This document shows positions 23,837 to 31,890 of a stretch of DNA of 37,735 nt, piece after piece. The stretch comes from an uncultured Clostridia bacterium (GTDB lineage: Bacteria; Bacillota; Clostridia; Oscillospirales; Oscillospiraceae), in the NCBI GenBank assembly GCA_946628965.1, contig CAMOXI010000011.1, positions 1 through 37,735 on the forward strand, given 5' to 3'. The notes under the pieces are model-generated. The model saw only the letters and a program-made list of their open reading frames with translations, searched no databases and had not been told where the DNA came from. The stretch's first letter is position 1. Each line of letters starts with the position of its first letter. The translations under genes were made by a program, and so were the position numbers.

Positions 23837-24173
23837 CGAAATCCCTCCTGAAGTCGTCGACTTCCATAGGCTTCTCGGGACGGATCCCGTGCCGGTAGGC
23901 GCCCTTGACGATGGCGTGGGCACCCACGGGGTTGGTGACAAAGATCAGCAGCGCGATGACGCAGACCTTGATGGCGGTGGAGGCGCTGCCCATGACGAAG
24001 ATGGCATACAGCAGCGCGCCCAGCGCGGCCCCCAGCATGCCCAGCGTGGAGATGCAGGTGCTGGCCTGCATGCGGCTGTAGGTATCGGGCATTTTCAGCA
24101 CGCCGATGGTGCCGGCGGTGGCGAAAATGGCGCCGATGAAGATGAGCACGTCAGCGATGATCCGAATCAGCAT
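23829..24173 (-). CDS. mbhC: MbhC (MrpG-like) membrane subunit
   Basis: This 114-residue membrane protein is of the MrpG/MnhG family: GTIGVLKMPDTYSRMQAST near residues 22-40 and ALLIFVTNPVGAHAIVKGAYR near 73-93 are diagnostic. The start at 24173 has GGAGGTGG 7 bases upstream and gives the normal N-terminus. It overlaps the end of mbhB by 23 bases. Confidence 0.94.
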   Translation of the reverse strand: MLIRIIADVLIFIGAIFATAGTIGVLKMPDTYSRMQASTCISTLGMLGAALGALLYAIFVMGSASTAIKVCVIALLIFVTNPVGAHAIVKGAYRHGIRPEKPMEVDDFRRDFDE

Positions 24174-24435
24174 CGTAATGCCACCTCCCTCTGTCAAGAT
24201 AACGGCCGACCAGCATGGTGTCGATGATGCCCAGCATGGCGCTGATGATGGCGATGTCCAGGTAGATGCCTCTGCCGCTGTAGAGCGAGAAGAGGACCAA
24301 GGCGCAGGAGACCAGGATGTCGGCGGAGTCGCCGGCCACCTGGCGGTCAGCCGCGGTGGGGCCCTTGGCCAGTCGGTACAGGTTCAGGACCGCCAGAACG
24401 GCAAAGAAAATCGCAAAAATCAGAAAATCGCTCAT
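24151..24435 (-). CDS. mbhB: MbhB (MrpF-like) membrane subunit
   Basis: This 94-residue protein has three helices and the MrpF signature NLYRLAKGPTAADRQVAGDS (about residues 17-36). An ATG at 24441 lies too close to the AGGAGG site; the one at 24435 has 8-base spacing and overlaps the mbhA stop as ATGA, so it is preferred. It is part of the ion-translocating module. Confidence 0.93.
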   Translation of the reverse strand: MSDFLIFAIFFAVLAVLNLYRLAKGPTAADRQVAGDSADILVSCALVLFSLYSGRGIYLDIAIISAMLGIIDTMLVGRYLDRGRWHYDADSDHR

Positions 24436-24950
24436 TCCCATACCCTCCTGAGTCCCTTCTCCAGATTGCCCTTGATGGCGTCCCCGGCTTCCTTGCCGGT
24501 GGCCGTCACGTCAATCCAGTGAATGTAGTAATAGGTCTGCCCGTCCTCCTCGGCGATGTCCAGGGTCATGGTGCCGGGGGTCAGGGTGATGGAGTTGGCC
24601 AGAGCCGCCTGGCCGTAGTCGGACTTCATGTCCACCGGGATCTTGACGATGCCGGGGTTGATGTTGGTGCAGCCCGTGAAGCAGCGCTTGGCCATGTCCA
24701 CATTGGCTTTGATGAGTTCCACCGGGAAGATGCAGATCCAGTAGAACAGCAGGTTGAAGAGTTTTACGGGGTTGAAGAACCAGCCGGCCTTCTCATGGAT
24801 GAAGAAGCGGGCTGAGAACAGCGCCACCGCCAGACTCACCACCGCGCCGGCAACCAGTTCCTCGACCTTGAAGCTGAAATCCAGCACGATCCAGAACAGG
24901 AAGCAGACCACGAAAGTGGCAAGCACTGCGGGGAATGTTGTCTTGCGCAA
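24432..24950 (-). CDS. mbhA: MbhA (MrpE-like) membrane subunit
   Basis: This 172-residue protein has N-terminal helices and the MrpE features VELIKANVDMAKRCF and KSDYGQAALANSITLTPGTMTLDI, followed by a soluble tail with HWIDVTATG. It is the first gene of the Mrp-like block after the intergenic repeat. The start codon is TTG, with AAGGAG 10 bases upstream and no ATG or GTG in frame between. MrpE subunits complete the antiporter complex. Confidence 0.92.
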   Translation of the reverse strand: MRKTTFPAVLATFVVCFLFWIVLDFSFKVEELVAGAVVSLAVALFSARFFIHEKAGWFFNPVKLFNLLFYWICIFPVELIKANVDMAKRCFTGCTNINPGIVKIPVDMKSDYGQAALANSITLTPGTMTLDIAEEDGQTYYYIHWIDVTATGKEAGDAIKGNLEKGLRRVWE

Positions 24951-24989
24951 GAAGCAACAACTCCTTTGTACAATAAAGTTTCCTTATAG

Positions 24990-25122
24990 GCTCCCCTGCC
25001 AAGGGGAGCATTTCGACGCGTGGGAAGCGTGCGACGTTCCGAGCTTGCTGTCATGCGGAGCATGACTGAGGGGTTTTCCGACCCCTCCGCCCCTGCGGGG
25101 CGCCTCCCCTTTCAGGGGAGGC
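24990..25122 (-). repeat. Hairpin-rich interspersed repeat inside the hydrogenase operon
   Basis: This 133-base element holds five consecutive hairpins: 24990-25009, 25051-25065, 25068-25087, 25089-25101 and 25102-25122. The two outermost hairpins have nearly the same sequence (GCTCCCCT/AGGGGAGC and GCCTCCCCT/AGGGGAGGC), so the ends form terminal inverted repeats like a MITE or REP element. It abuts the hypA stop exactly and precedes mbhA. It contains no ORF. The look is familiar from repeats scattered in Oscillospiraceae-type genomes (from memory, not searched). Confidence 0.8.
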
Positions 25123-25464
25123 TTACTCTACCTTGAGATTCTCTACGAAGAACTCCCGGCCGGAGACCATCCGGATGGCGCTGCCGCCACAGTCGGGGCA
25201 GCAGGCCGTGTGCCGGGGAAGAGGGCCCTCAAAGCCGCAGCTGAGGCAGCGGAAGGCGGCGGGAACCGGCGTGATCACCAGCGCCGCGCCCTCGGCCAGC
25301 GTGCCTTTGGAGGCGATGGGGAAAAACTCCCGCAGGCATTCCGGGATCACGCCGGAGAATTCGCCAACTTTCAGCGTGATCTCCAGCACCCGGGAAAAGC
25401 CGTTCTTTTTGCCCTCCTGCTCCACGATGGAGAGGATCCCTTCGGTCAATGCAAGCTCATGCAT
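25123..25464 (-). CDS. hypA: Hydrogenase nickel incorporation protein HypA
   Basis: This 113-residue protein starts MHELAL, the nickel-binding N-terminus (Met1, His2, Glu3) of HypA. Its zinc-binding loop is Cys73-x2-Cys76 and Cys89-x2-Cys92. HypA brings Ni2+ to the large-subunit precursor, normally with the GTPase HypB, which is not encoded in this window. The ATG overlaps the mbhL stop as TGATG, which ties nickel delivery to synthesis of its target. Confidence 0.95.
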   Translation of the reverse strand: MHELALTEGILSIVEQEGKKNGFSRVLEITLKVGEFSGVIPECLREFFPIASKGTLAEGAALVITPVPAAFRCLSCGFEGPLPRHTACCPDCGGSAIRMVSGREFFVENLKVE

Positions 25465-26546
25465 CAGCGGTCAAGGCAGCTGAAGCAGGGGTCGATGCTG
25501 GCGATGATGAGGCCCGCGTCGGCCACGGTGTTATTGCGCAGCATGAAGGGCACCGTCGGAGTGTTCTTGAAGCTGGGCACATGCACGGAGACGCGGTGGT
25601 TCGTGAGACCGCCGTTTCCGACCACCATGTGGCTCAGCTGGCCGCGGGGCGCCTCATGACGGCAGACCGCCTGGCCTTCCTTGATCTTGGGCAGCTTTGT
25701 ACCCAGGTTGATGGGGCCTTCGGGCAGATTCTCCAGCGCCTGCTGGATGATCTTGATGCTCTCATAGCACTCGAGCGCACGCACGACCACACGGGCGAAC
25801 ACGTCGCAGCTGTCCACCACGGGCACGTCGAACTCGAACTCGTCATAGCAGCTGTAGGGAGCGTCACGCCGCACGTCGATGTTCACGCCGGAGGCGCGGG
25901 CATGGGGGCCGACCGCGCCGAGACGGATCGCGTCCGCCGTGGGCAGCACGCCGACGCCCTTGGTGCGCATGGCGATGGTCTTGTCGGTCAGGGCGATCTC
26001 GGTGATGCGGTCCAGGGGGGCCTTGAGCTTGACGCAGGCGTCCAGGATCTCGCGCCGCAGATCGTCATCAATGTCGCGGCGTGCGCCGCCGATGGTGACC
26101 ATGGCGTAGTTGACGCGGTTGCCGGTCATCTTCTCCAGGATGTCCATCACCAGCTCGCGCTCGTCCCAGATGTGCATGAACATGCTGTCATGACCGATGA
26201 TGTGGCAGGCGATGCCCAGCCACAGGAAGTGGGAGTGCAGGCGCTCCAGCTCCGCGGTGATGACGCGGATATACTGGCCGCGCTTGGGCACCTCGGTGCC
26301 GTTGATGGCCTCCACGCACATGGCGTAGGTGAAGGCGTGGGAATGGGAGCAGATGCCGCACACGCGCTCCACCAGCACCAGGGTCTGGATGGCGTTGCGC
26401 TCGGTGGCGAGCTTCTCAATGCCGCGGTGATTGTAGCCGACGAAGACCTCCGCGTCCTTGATCAGTTCGCCCTCGGTGTAGAGTTTGGCATGCACCGGCT
26501 CCTCCAGTGCGGGATGGTAAGGCCCAATGGGAACGATATAGCTCAT
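25464..26546 (-). CDS. mbhL: [NiFe] hydrogenase large subunit, group 4 (MbhL/EchE)
   Basis: This 360-residue catalytic subunit has both CxxC motifs that bind the NiFe(CN)2CO centre: RVCGIC with Cys63/Cys66 and DPCFSC with Cys354/Cys357. Keeping all four cysteines separates it from complex I NuoD and from Mbs/Fpo-type relatives, so a working hydrogenase is expected, making H2 from protons and reduced ferredoxin. The protein ends at DPCFSCLDR with no C-terminal extension, so no maturation protease should be needed. It starts with an ATGA overlap from mbhK. Confidence 0.96.
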   Translation of the reverse strand: MSYIVPIGPYHPALEEPVHAKLYTEGELIKDAEVFVGYNHRGIEKLATERNAIQTLVLVERVCGICSHSHAFTYAMCVEAINGTEVPKRGQYIRVITAELERLHSHFLWLGIACHIIGHDSMFMHIWDERELVMDILEKMTGNRVNYAMVTIGGARRDIDDDLRREILDACVKLKAPLDRITEIALTDKTIAMRTKGVGVLPTADAIRLGAVGPHARASGVNIDVRRDAPYSCYDEFEFDVPVVDSCDVFARVVVRALECYESIKIIQQALENLPEGPINLGTKLPKIKEGQAVCRHEAPRGQLSHMVVGNGGLTNHRVSVHVPSFKNTPTVPFMLRNNTVADAGLIIASIDPCFSCLDR

Positions 26547-26941
26547 TGTCCGGCCTCCTTCTTGTTTTTCTCCACCAGCTCAGCCAGCGGTGTGACCATG
26601 ATCTGGCCGCGGCCCTGGGTCTCCAGCAGATCCTCCGGCAGGAAGAGACGCTGGGTGGTGTCCAGTCCCTCGAACTCGATGCCGAAGAGCTCATTGAGCT
26701 CCCGCTCGGGCCAGGTGGCCGCCGCGTCGTAGATCTCGCCGATGCTGGGAAGCGTGGTCTCGCCCACCACGTGGTAGGACTCCACGCCGGGGTCCACCGC
26801 GTAGTCCCAGGAGACGTCCAGCAATCCTTCCTTATTCACGAAGGCGTGGATCATCACCAGGTAGACGTTCTGCTTGCGCATGCGCTCGGCGATCGGTACG
26901 ATCTCTGCTTTGCTGATGTCGATGCGTTTGTACTCCTGCAA
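26543..26941 (-). CDS. mbhK: Hydrogenase NuoC-like subunit (MbhK/EchD)
   Basis: This 132-residue protein has the 30-kDa complex I subunit features: the segment YDAAATWPERELNELFGIEFEG (about 78-99) and RLFLPEDL (about 105-112). It binds the large subunit at the cytoplasmic side. The start codon is TTG; GAGAGGTG stands 7 bases upstream, and an ATG in between is out of frame. The 124-base gap before it (26942-27065, after hypE) shows no convincing promoter. Confidence 0.92.
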   Translation of the reverse strand: MQEYKRIDISKAEIVPIAERMRKQNVYLVMIHAFVNKEGLLDVSWDYAVDPGVESYHVVGETTLPSIGEIYDAAATWPERELNELFGIEFEGLDTTQRLFLPEDLLETQGRGQIMVTPLAELVEKNKKEAGQ

Positions 26942-27065
26942 AATACATCACCTCTCGTTGTTGTTTGGCAAACGCAGCGCGTCTGCCGCATACTCCTGTT
27001 TTCTCTCTTTTGGTCTGTTTCGATAGATAAGATGCGATTTATGGGAAAATGTTTGCTGACAAATA

Positions 27066-28055
27066 TTAGCAGATCCGCGGCAGCTGCGCGCCGGCCAGCT
27101 TCTGCAGCACTCTGCGGCCGCCGAGGGCGGTCTTCATGAGCACCTTGCCGGGCGCCGCCGCGGTCACGACGCCGATCTGCGCGGCGTTCTCCCCTTCGGG
27201 CAGGGAGCGCATGGCGGCGAGCACGCTCTCCGCGTCCTCCGGAGCCACAACTGCCAGAAGCTTTCCTTCGTTTGCGCAGTAGAGCGGCTCCAGCCCCAGC
27301 ATGCCGCAGGCGGCCTTCACCGCCGGGCGGACCGGGATCGCGCCCTCCGTGAGCTCGATGCCGAGAACTGTGCCCTCCACGAACTCATTGAGCGTGGTGG
27401 CGACGCCGCCGCGGGTGGGATCCCGCAGGACACGGACCGCCGCGCCGGTGTCCAGGATCGCGGCGCAGAGGCGGTTTAGGGGCGCGCAGTCGGACTTGAG
27501 CTCCGTCTGCATCATGCCGCTGCGGGCCAGCATCACGGCCGTGCCGTGGTCGCCCACCGTGCCGGAGACGAGTACCGCGTCCCCCTCCCGGATCTTTGCC
27601 GGGGAGAGGCCGGGATATTTGAGCTTGCCGATGCCGGCGGTGTTGATATAGAGCTTGTCGCCCCGGCCGCGCTCCACCACCTTGGTGTCGCCGGTGACGA
27701 TCTGAACGCCCGCCTTCTCGCAGGCGCTCTTCATGGAGGCGATGACCCGCTCCAGATCCGCCAGCGGCAGGCCCTCCTCGATGATGAAGGAGCAGCTCAA
27801 ATACTGGGGCACCGCGCCGCAGACCGACACGTCGTTCACCGTGCCGCAGACGGCCAGCTCCCCGATGTCCCCGCCCGGGAAGAAGATCGGATCCACCACG
27901 AAGCTGTCCGTGGAGAAGACCAGATCGCCCAGGATCGCCCCGTCTGTCAGGGCGTTGAGCGCGGGATTGGAGAGCGCGGGGACGATGCTGTTTTCTATGA
28001 GGCGGGCGGTTTTCTTCCCCCCGCTGCCGTAGTCAAGGGTTATAATGTCGTCCAT
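27066..28055 (-). CDS. hypE: Hydrogenase maturation protein HypE
   Basis: This 329-residue member of the PurM/SelD-like ATPase family contains LDYGSGGKKT at the N-terminus, STDSFVVDPIFFPGG and DPTRGGVATTLNE. The C-terminus PRIC is the mobile tail whose cysteine accepts a carbamoyl group from HypF and is dehydrated to thiocyanate, the source of the cyanide ligands of the NiFe centre. It lies 69 bases after hypD, with a heptanucleotide repeat in the gap. Confidence 0.96.
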   Translation of the reverse strand: MDDIITLDYGSGGKKTARLIENSIVPALSNPALNALTDGAILGDLVFSTDSFVVDPIFFPGGDIGELAVCGTVNDVSVCGAVPQYLSCSFIIEEGLPLADLERVIASMKSACEKAGVQIVTGDTKVVERGRGDKLYINTAGIGKLKYPGLSPAKIREGDAVLVSGTVGDHGTAVMLARSGMMQTELKSDCAPLNRLCAAILDTGAAVRVLRDPTRGGVATTLNEFVEGTVLGIELTEGAIPVRPAVKAACGMLGLEPLYCANEGKLLAVVAPEDAESVLAAMRSLPEGENAAQIGVVTAAAPGKVLMKTALGGRRVLQKLAGAQLPRIC

Positions 28056-28101
28056 GATATGATTTGTCCAATCTTGTTCTCCGATTGAGTGGCCAGTTCC
28101 T

Positions 28102-28136
28102 ATTCACTGATCACTGATCACTGCTCACTGATCACT
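28102..28136 (-). repeat. Tandem 7-bp repeat at the hypD stop codon
   Basis: Five 7-base units (plus strand: ATTCACT, GATCACT twice, GCTCACT, GATCACT) run through the last codons, the stop codon (28125-28127) and the 3' flank of hypD. The 7-base period is not a multiple of three, so copy changes upstream of the stop would alter the C-terminus. Confidence 0.85.
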
Positions 28137-29189
28137 ATACTTGTACCACGCGGCGCAGGCGCCCTCGGAGGAGACCATGCATGGCCCCACCGGGTCCTCC
28201 GGCGTGCATCTGCTGCCGAAGAGCGGGCAGCCGGTGGGATCCATCCGCCCGGTGATTACTTCGCCGCAGCGGCAGGCCGTCTTCGCGGGGCCGGGGATCT
28301 CAACGCCGAACTTTTTCTCTGCGTCAAAGGCGGCCAGCTCCTCCCGGAGCCCCAGGCCGCTCTGCGGGATCTCGCCAAGGCCGCGCCAGAGGTCGCGGCG
28401 GGGCGTGAAGCACTTTGCCATCACGGCCTTTGCCAGGGGATTGCCCTCCGGGCGCACCGCCCGGGTGTACTCGTTCTCCACCTTCGGCGCGCCGTCTGCG
28501 ATCTGTCTGAGCAGCTTGTACACCGCGAGCAGGATGTCTTCGGGTTCAAAGCCGCTGATGACAGCCGGCATCCCGTAGTCCTGCGGCAGGAAGCGAAAGC
28601 CCTCCTCGCCCAGGATCGTGGCCACATGGCCGGGGCAGAGAAAGCCCTGCACATTGAAGCCATCCATGGCCATCAGGGCCCGGAGCGCAGGCTCCACGGT
28701 CTTGAGCATGGACCAGACGGAGAAGTTACTGAGCCCTCTCTCCGCGGCGCTCAGCACCGCGGCCGCGGTGCCGGGGGCAGTGGTCTCAAAGCCAACGCCG
28801 AGAAAGACGACCTCTTTTGCGGGATTGGCCTCAGCAATGTCCAGCGCGTCCATCGGCGAATAACAGACCCGCACGTCGGCGCCCAGCGCTCTTCTGCGCT
28901 GCAGGCTGTCGCCGGGAATACTGCCGGGGACGCGGATCATGTCCCCATAGCTTGCGAGGATCAGGTTTTTCTCCATCGCAAGCGTAAGCACCGCGTCGAT
29001 GACCTCCGCGGGCGTGACGCAGACCGGGCAGCCCGGCCCGCTCAGGAGCTTGACATTTTCGGGCAGGAGGCTCCGGATCCCCGCCTCGGCGATGGCCATG
29101 GTGTGGGTGCCGCAGACCTCCATCAGCCGCACTTTCGGCAGCGGCAGGCCGCGGATCGCAGCCAGGAGCTGCTCAGCGGAGGGCTTCAT
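28125..29189 (-). CDS. hypD: Hydrogenase maturation protein HypD
   Basis: This 354-residue protein has the HypD signatures MEVCGTHTMAI (about 23-33) and SGPGCPVC (about 50-57), and the C-terminal cysteine cluster GCPLFGSRC...GPCMV...GAC that binds a [4Fe-4S] centre. With HypC it holds the Fe atom while CN and CO ligands are attached. The start at 29189 lies inside the end of hypC and has a GGGGGGA ribosome site; the longer frame adds 21 residues translated from hypC DNA. Confidence 0.95.
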   Translation of the reverse strand: MKPSAEQLLAAIRGLPLPKVRLMEVCGTHTMAIAEAGIRSLLPENVKLLSGPGCPVCVTPAEVIDAVLTLAMEKNLILASYGDMIRVPGSIPGDSLQRRRALGADVRVCYSPMDALDIAEANPAKEVVFLGVGFETTAPGTAAAVLSAAERGLSNFSVWSMLKTVEPALRALMAMDGFNVQGFLCPGHVATILGEEGFRFLPQDYGMPAVISGFEPEDILLAVYKLLRQIADGAPKVENEYTRAVRPEGNPLAKAVMAKCFTPRRDLWRGLGEIPQSGLGLREELAAFDAEKKFGVEIPGPAKTACRCGEVITGRMDPTGCPLFGSRCTPEDPVGPCMVSSEGACAAWYKYSDQ

Positions 29190-29394
29190 CCAGTTCCCCC
29201 CAGCTCTCCAGATCCTCCAGGGCCTGCTGCTCGGGCAGGCGCTCGATGGCAAAGCCCGCGTGGACGATCACATAATCGCCGATCTTCGGTTCCGGGATGA
29301 AGTCCACCCGGATCTTCCGCTGTACGCCCATGGCGTCCCCGATTGCGTCATTGCCGTGGATTTCGATCAGTTTTAACGGTACTGCAAGACACAT
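29173..29394 (-). CDS. hypC: Hydrogenase assembly chaperone HypC
   Basis: This 73-residue protein begins MCLAVP. HypC needs Cys2 exposed at the N-terminus after Met removal, so the ATG at 29394, preceded by CGAGG, is the true start rather than one 15 bases upstream. The HAGFAI motif near residue 45 is also conserved. It carries the Fe(CN)2CO unit with HypD to the large subunit. It overlaps the hypD start by 17 bases. Confidence 0.95.
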   Translation of the reverse strand: MCLAVPLKLIEIHGNDAIGDAMGVQRKIRVDFIPEPKIGDYVIVHAGFAIERLPEQQALEDLESWGELDEALR

Positions 29395-29413
29395 AATAAA
29401 CCTCGACAAAATC

Positions 29414-29463
29414 TGTAGGGGCGCATATCATGCGCCCGCGGGCGGCTGATAGCCGCCCCTACA
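29414..29463. repeat. 50-bp palindromic repeat overlapping the hypF stop
   Basis: Terminal 10-bp inverted repeats (29414-29423, 29454-29463; TGTAGGGGCG) enclose two smaller hairpins. The TAG stop of hypF (29459-29461) is contributed by the element. It looks like a REP-type interspersed repeat and occupies most of the 64-base hypF-hypC gap. Confidence 0.75.
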
Positions 29464-31672
29464 AGGCTTCGTTCAAAATCATCAGCTGTCCCAAAGCGAT
29501 GCCCTCGTCGTTGCAGGAGACGCGGCTGTGGTGATATACCTGCAGCCCGCGTGCCCGCAGCCTTGCGGGAAGCCTTTGCAGCATATACATGTTCTGAAAG
29601 CTGCCGCCGGAGAGCACCACGTCACGGATCCCGCTCTTGTGGGAAGCGGCCTCCGCCTGCTCCGCCGCCATGGCGAGCAGCGTGTTCATAAACTTCGCGG
29701 CTTTGCGGCTGGTATCGGCAGGATCCTCCGCCATGGCCCGGATCATGGGCCGCCAGTCGAAGCGCAGAAGCTCACCTTCCATCTCGAAGGGGTACTCCCC
29801 TGCCTCGTCTTCCGCCGCCGCGGCCCCCAGCAGCACCGCCCCCTGCCCCTCATAGCTTGCCAGGGTCTTGATGCCGAGCAGGGCGGCCGCCCCGTCGAAG
29901 AGGCGCCCCATGCCTGAGGAGAGAGGGCAGTTGAGGCCGTTTTTCAGCATGGTCTCAAACAGCGGGTTTTCAGCTGTTTCCAGTCCCGCCTCGCCCCGCA
30001 GCGCATAGGCGACACGGTCCAGCTCCTTTGTGGCCAGATCCCCGCCGATCAGCGGGATCGGGCGGATGGAGCCAAAGCGTTCAAAACCATTCGCGTCGCC
30101 GATCAGGCACTCGCCGCCCCAGATGGTATTGTCCGTCCCCAGGCCGGTGCCGTCCCAGATGAAGCCGATCACCGGGTCCTTCAGACCGATATCGGCCATG
30201 CAGGAGACGAGATGCGCGTGGTGATGCTGCACCTGCACCAGGGGGAGTCCCTCCCGCTCCGCCCGCTCTTTCGCGTAGGCGGTGGAGAGATAGTCCGGGT
30301 GCAGATCGCAGGCGATCGCCTCCGGGCGGATATCAAACAGCCGCTCAAAATGGGCGATCTGCTGTTCATAGTTTTCCAGCGTCTCGTAATTCTTGAGATC
30401 GCCGATGTGCTGGCTGGGGAAGACATAGTCCCCCTTTGACAGGCAGAAGCCCGCCTTCTGCTCCGCCCCGCAGGCGAGCAGATTGCTCCTCCCCCGCTCC
30501 ACCCGGATCGGGTAGGGCGCGTATCCGCGGGAGCGGCGCAGCGGGTATTCCCTGCCGTCCACGCAGAAGCAGAGCGAATCGTCGCAACGGGTCTGGATCT
30601 CCCGGTCATGGAGCAGAAAGCCGTCGGCAATGCCGGCGAGTCTCTCCAGCGCCTCTTCGTTTTTGTATACGATGGGCGTGTCCGAGAGATTGGCGCTCGT
30701 CATCACGAGCCTGTCGATATCGTCCCCAAACAAAAGGACATGCAGCGGCGTATAGGGCAGCATCACGCCCAGATAGCCGTTTTCACTCAGATGCGCAAGG
30801 CCCGGCGCCCTCTTCTTGAGCAGCACGATGGGCCGCTGATAGCTCTCCAGAAGCCGTGCCTCGTCCGCACTGACTTCACATATTTGACGAGCACAGTCCA
30901 GATCCCGGCACATGAGGGCGAAGGGCTTTTCGTCCCGCTGCTTGCGCTGCCGGAGCCGCCGCGCCACGGCAGGATCGTCACAGGAACAGGCGAGATGCAC
31001 GCCGCCCAGGCCCTTGATGGCCACGATCTTCCCAGTCTTCAGCATGTCCCGGGCCAGCGCCAGCGCTTCCTCGTCCCCCTCCGTGCGCCGCCCCTCCGCG
31101 TCCACGAAGAACAGATGGGGCCCACAGACCGGGCAGCAGTCCGGCTGGGCGTGATAGCGGCGGTTCTCGATGTCGTGATACTCCCGCTCACAGTCGGGAC
31201 ACATGGGAAAGCGCCCCATGGAGGTCAGGGGGCGGTCATAAGGCACGTCCCGGATGATGGTGAAGCGCGGGCCGCAGTTGGTGCAGTTGAGAAAGGGATA
31301 GCGGTAGCGCCGGTCTGTAGGATCGAGCAGCTCCCGCCGGCAGTCTTCACAGATGCAGACATCCGGCGAGATGAGGGTGTTGCGCTCCCGCTCAACAAGA
31401 CTCGGGAGGATCGTAAAGCCCGCATAACCTTGAATCGCCCCGCCCCAGGCGGGCTCGATCCGGTCGATCACGGCCAGCTTCGGCGCCTTATGGGGCAGTT
31501 CCTCCAGGAAAGCCTCCAGCGCCCTGCGCTCCCCCTCCAGCTCCAGGACCACGCCGGAGGAACTGTTTCGGATCGTGCCGCAAAGGCCGTGCGCCCGCAC
31601 CTGCCGGTGCATGAAAGGCCGGAAACCGACCCCCTGCACGATCCCATGTATGTCGATCCTAAGGTGTTCCAA
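29459..31672 (-). CDS. hypF: Carbamoyltransferase HypF
   Basis: This 737-residue protein has the standard HypF layout. An acylphosphatase domain comes first (1-90, GIVQGVGFRPF). Zinc-finger-like motifs follow at Cys108/111, 130/133, 158/161 and 180/183. A YrdC-like domain follows at about 200-380, and a Kae1/TobZ-like carbamoyltransferase domain completes it with VQHHHAHLVSCM and FIWDGTGLG. It makes the carbamoyl group from carbamoyl phosphate and ATP and passes it to HypE. It starts with TTG, with GGAGG 5 bases upstream, and is the first gene of the hydrogenase operon. Two promoters lie upstream. The stop codon falls inside a repeat. Confidence 0.95.
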   Translation of the reverse strand: MEHLRIDIHGIVQGVGFRPFMHRQVRAHGLCGTIRNSSSGVVLELEGERRALEAFLEELPHKAPKLAVIDRIEPAWGGAIQGYAGFTILPSLVERERNTLISPDVCICEDCRRELLDPTDRRYRYPFLNCTNCGPRFTIIRDVPYDRPLTSMGRFPMCPDCEREYHDIENRRYHAQPDCCPVCGPHLFFVDAEGRRTEGDEEALALARDMLKTGKIVAIKGLGGVHLACSCDDPAVARRLRQRKQRDEKPFALMCRDLDCARQICEVSADEARLLESYQRPIVLLKKRAPGLAHLSENGYLGVMLPYTPLHVLLFGDDIDRLVMTSANLSDTPIVYKNEEALERLAGIADGFLLHDREIQTRCDDSLCFCVDGREYPLRRSRGYAPYPIRVERGRSNLLACGAEQKAGFCLSKGDYVFPSQHIGDLKNYETLENYEQQIAHFERLFDIRPEAIACDLHPDYLSTAYAKERAEREGLPLVQVQHHHAHLVSCMADIGLKDPVIGFIWDGTGLGTDNTIWGGECLIGDANGFERFGSIRPIPLIGGDLATKELDRVAYALRGEAGLETAENPLFETMLKNGLNCPLSSGMGRLFDGAAALLGIKTLASYEGQGAVLLGAAAAEDEAGEYPFEMEGELLRFDWRPMIRAMAEDPADTSRKAAKFMNTLLAMAAEQAEAASHKSGIRDVVLSGGSFQNMYMLQRLPARLRARGLQVYHHSRVSCNDEGIALGQLMILNEAL

Positions 31673-31712
31673 GACAGCCTCCGGAAAAAATGATTGTTAT
31701 TATTCAGACAAT

Positions 31713-31741
31713 ATTGTAGTCCCAAACGATGCTTTTTGCAA
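31713..31741 (-). promoter_or_regulatory. Proximal hydrogenase operon promoter
   Basis: On the minus strand TTGCAA (31736-31741), a 17-base spacer and TACAAT (31713-31718) predict a start near 31706, about 34 bases before the hypF TTG. Confidence 0.7.
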
Positions 31742-31764
31742 GTCTGTTTTCCTTTTTTCATACC

Positions 31765-31793
31765 ATTATATAGACACTTTGTTGCCTTTGCAA
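31765..31793 (-). promoter_or_regulatory. Distal hydrogenase operon promoter
   Basis: On the minus strand a second TTGCAA (31788-31793) with a 17-base spacer and a perfect TATAAT (31765-31770) lies 52 bases upstream of the proximal one, in an AT-rich stretch. Confidence 0.7.
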
Positions 31794-31890
31794 GAATCGT
31801 GGTTTTTTTGTCAGCTTTTTCCCTGCTTTTTTGTGGATAAAGCCGAATTGCAGTCCACTCTCCTTTTCCGCTCCCGCCTGCCTGTGCCGC

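Noticed and set aside
24990..25122. The repeat as a Rho-independent terminator of hypA
   Set aside because: None of the five stems is followed by a T run on the minus strand, and the ten genes after it have no separate clear promoter in the gap.
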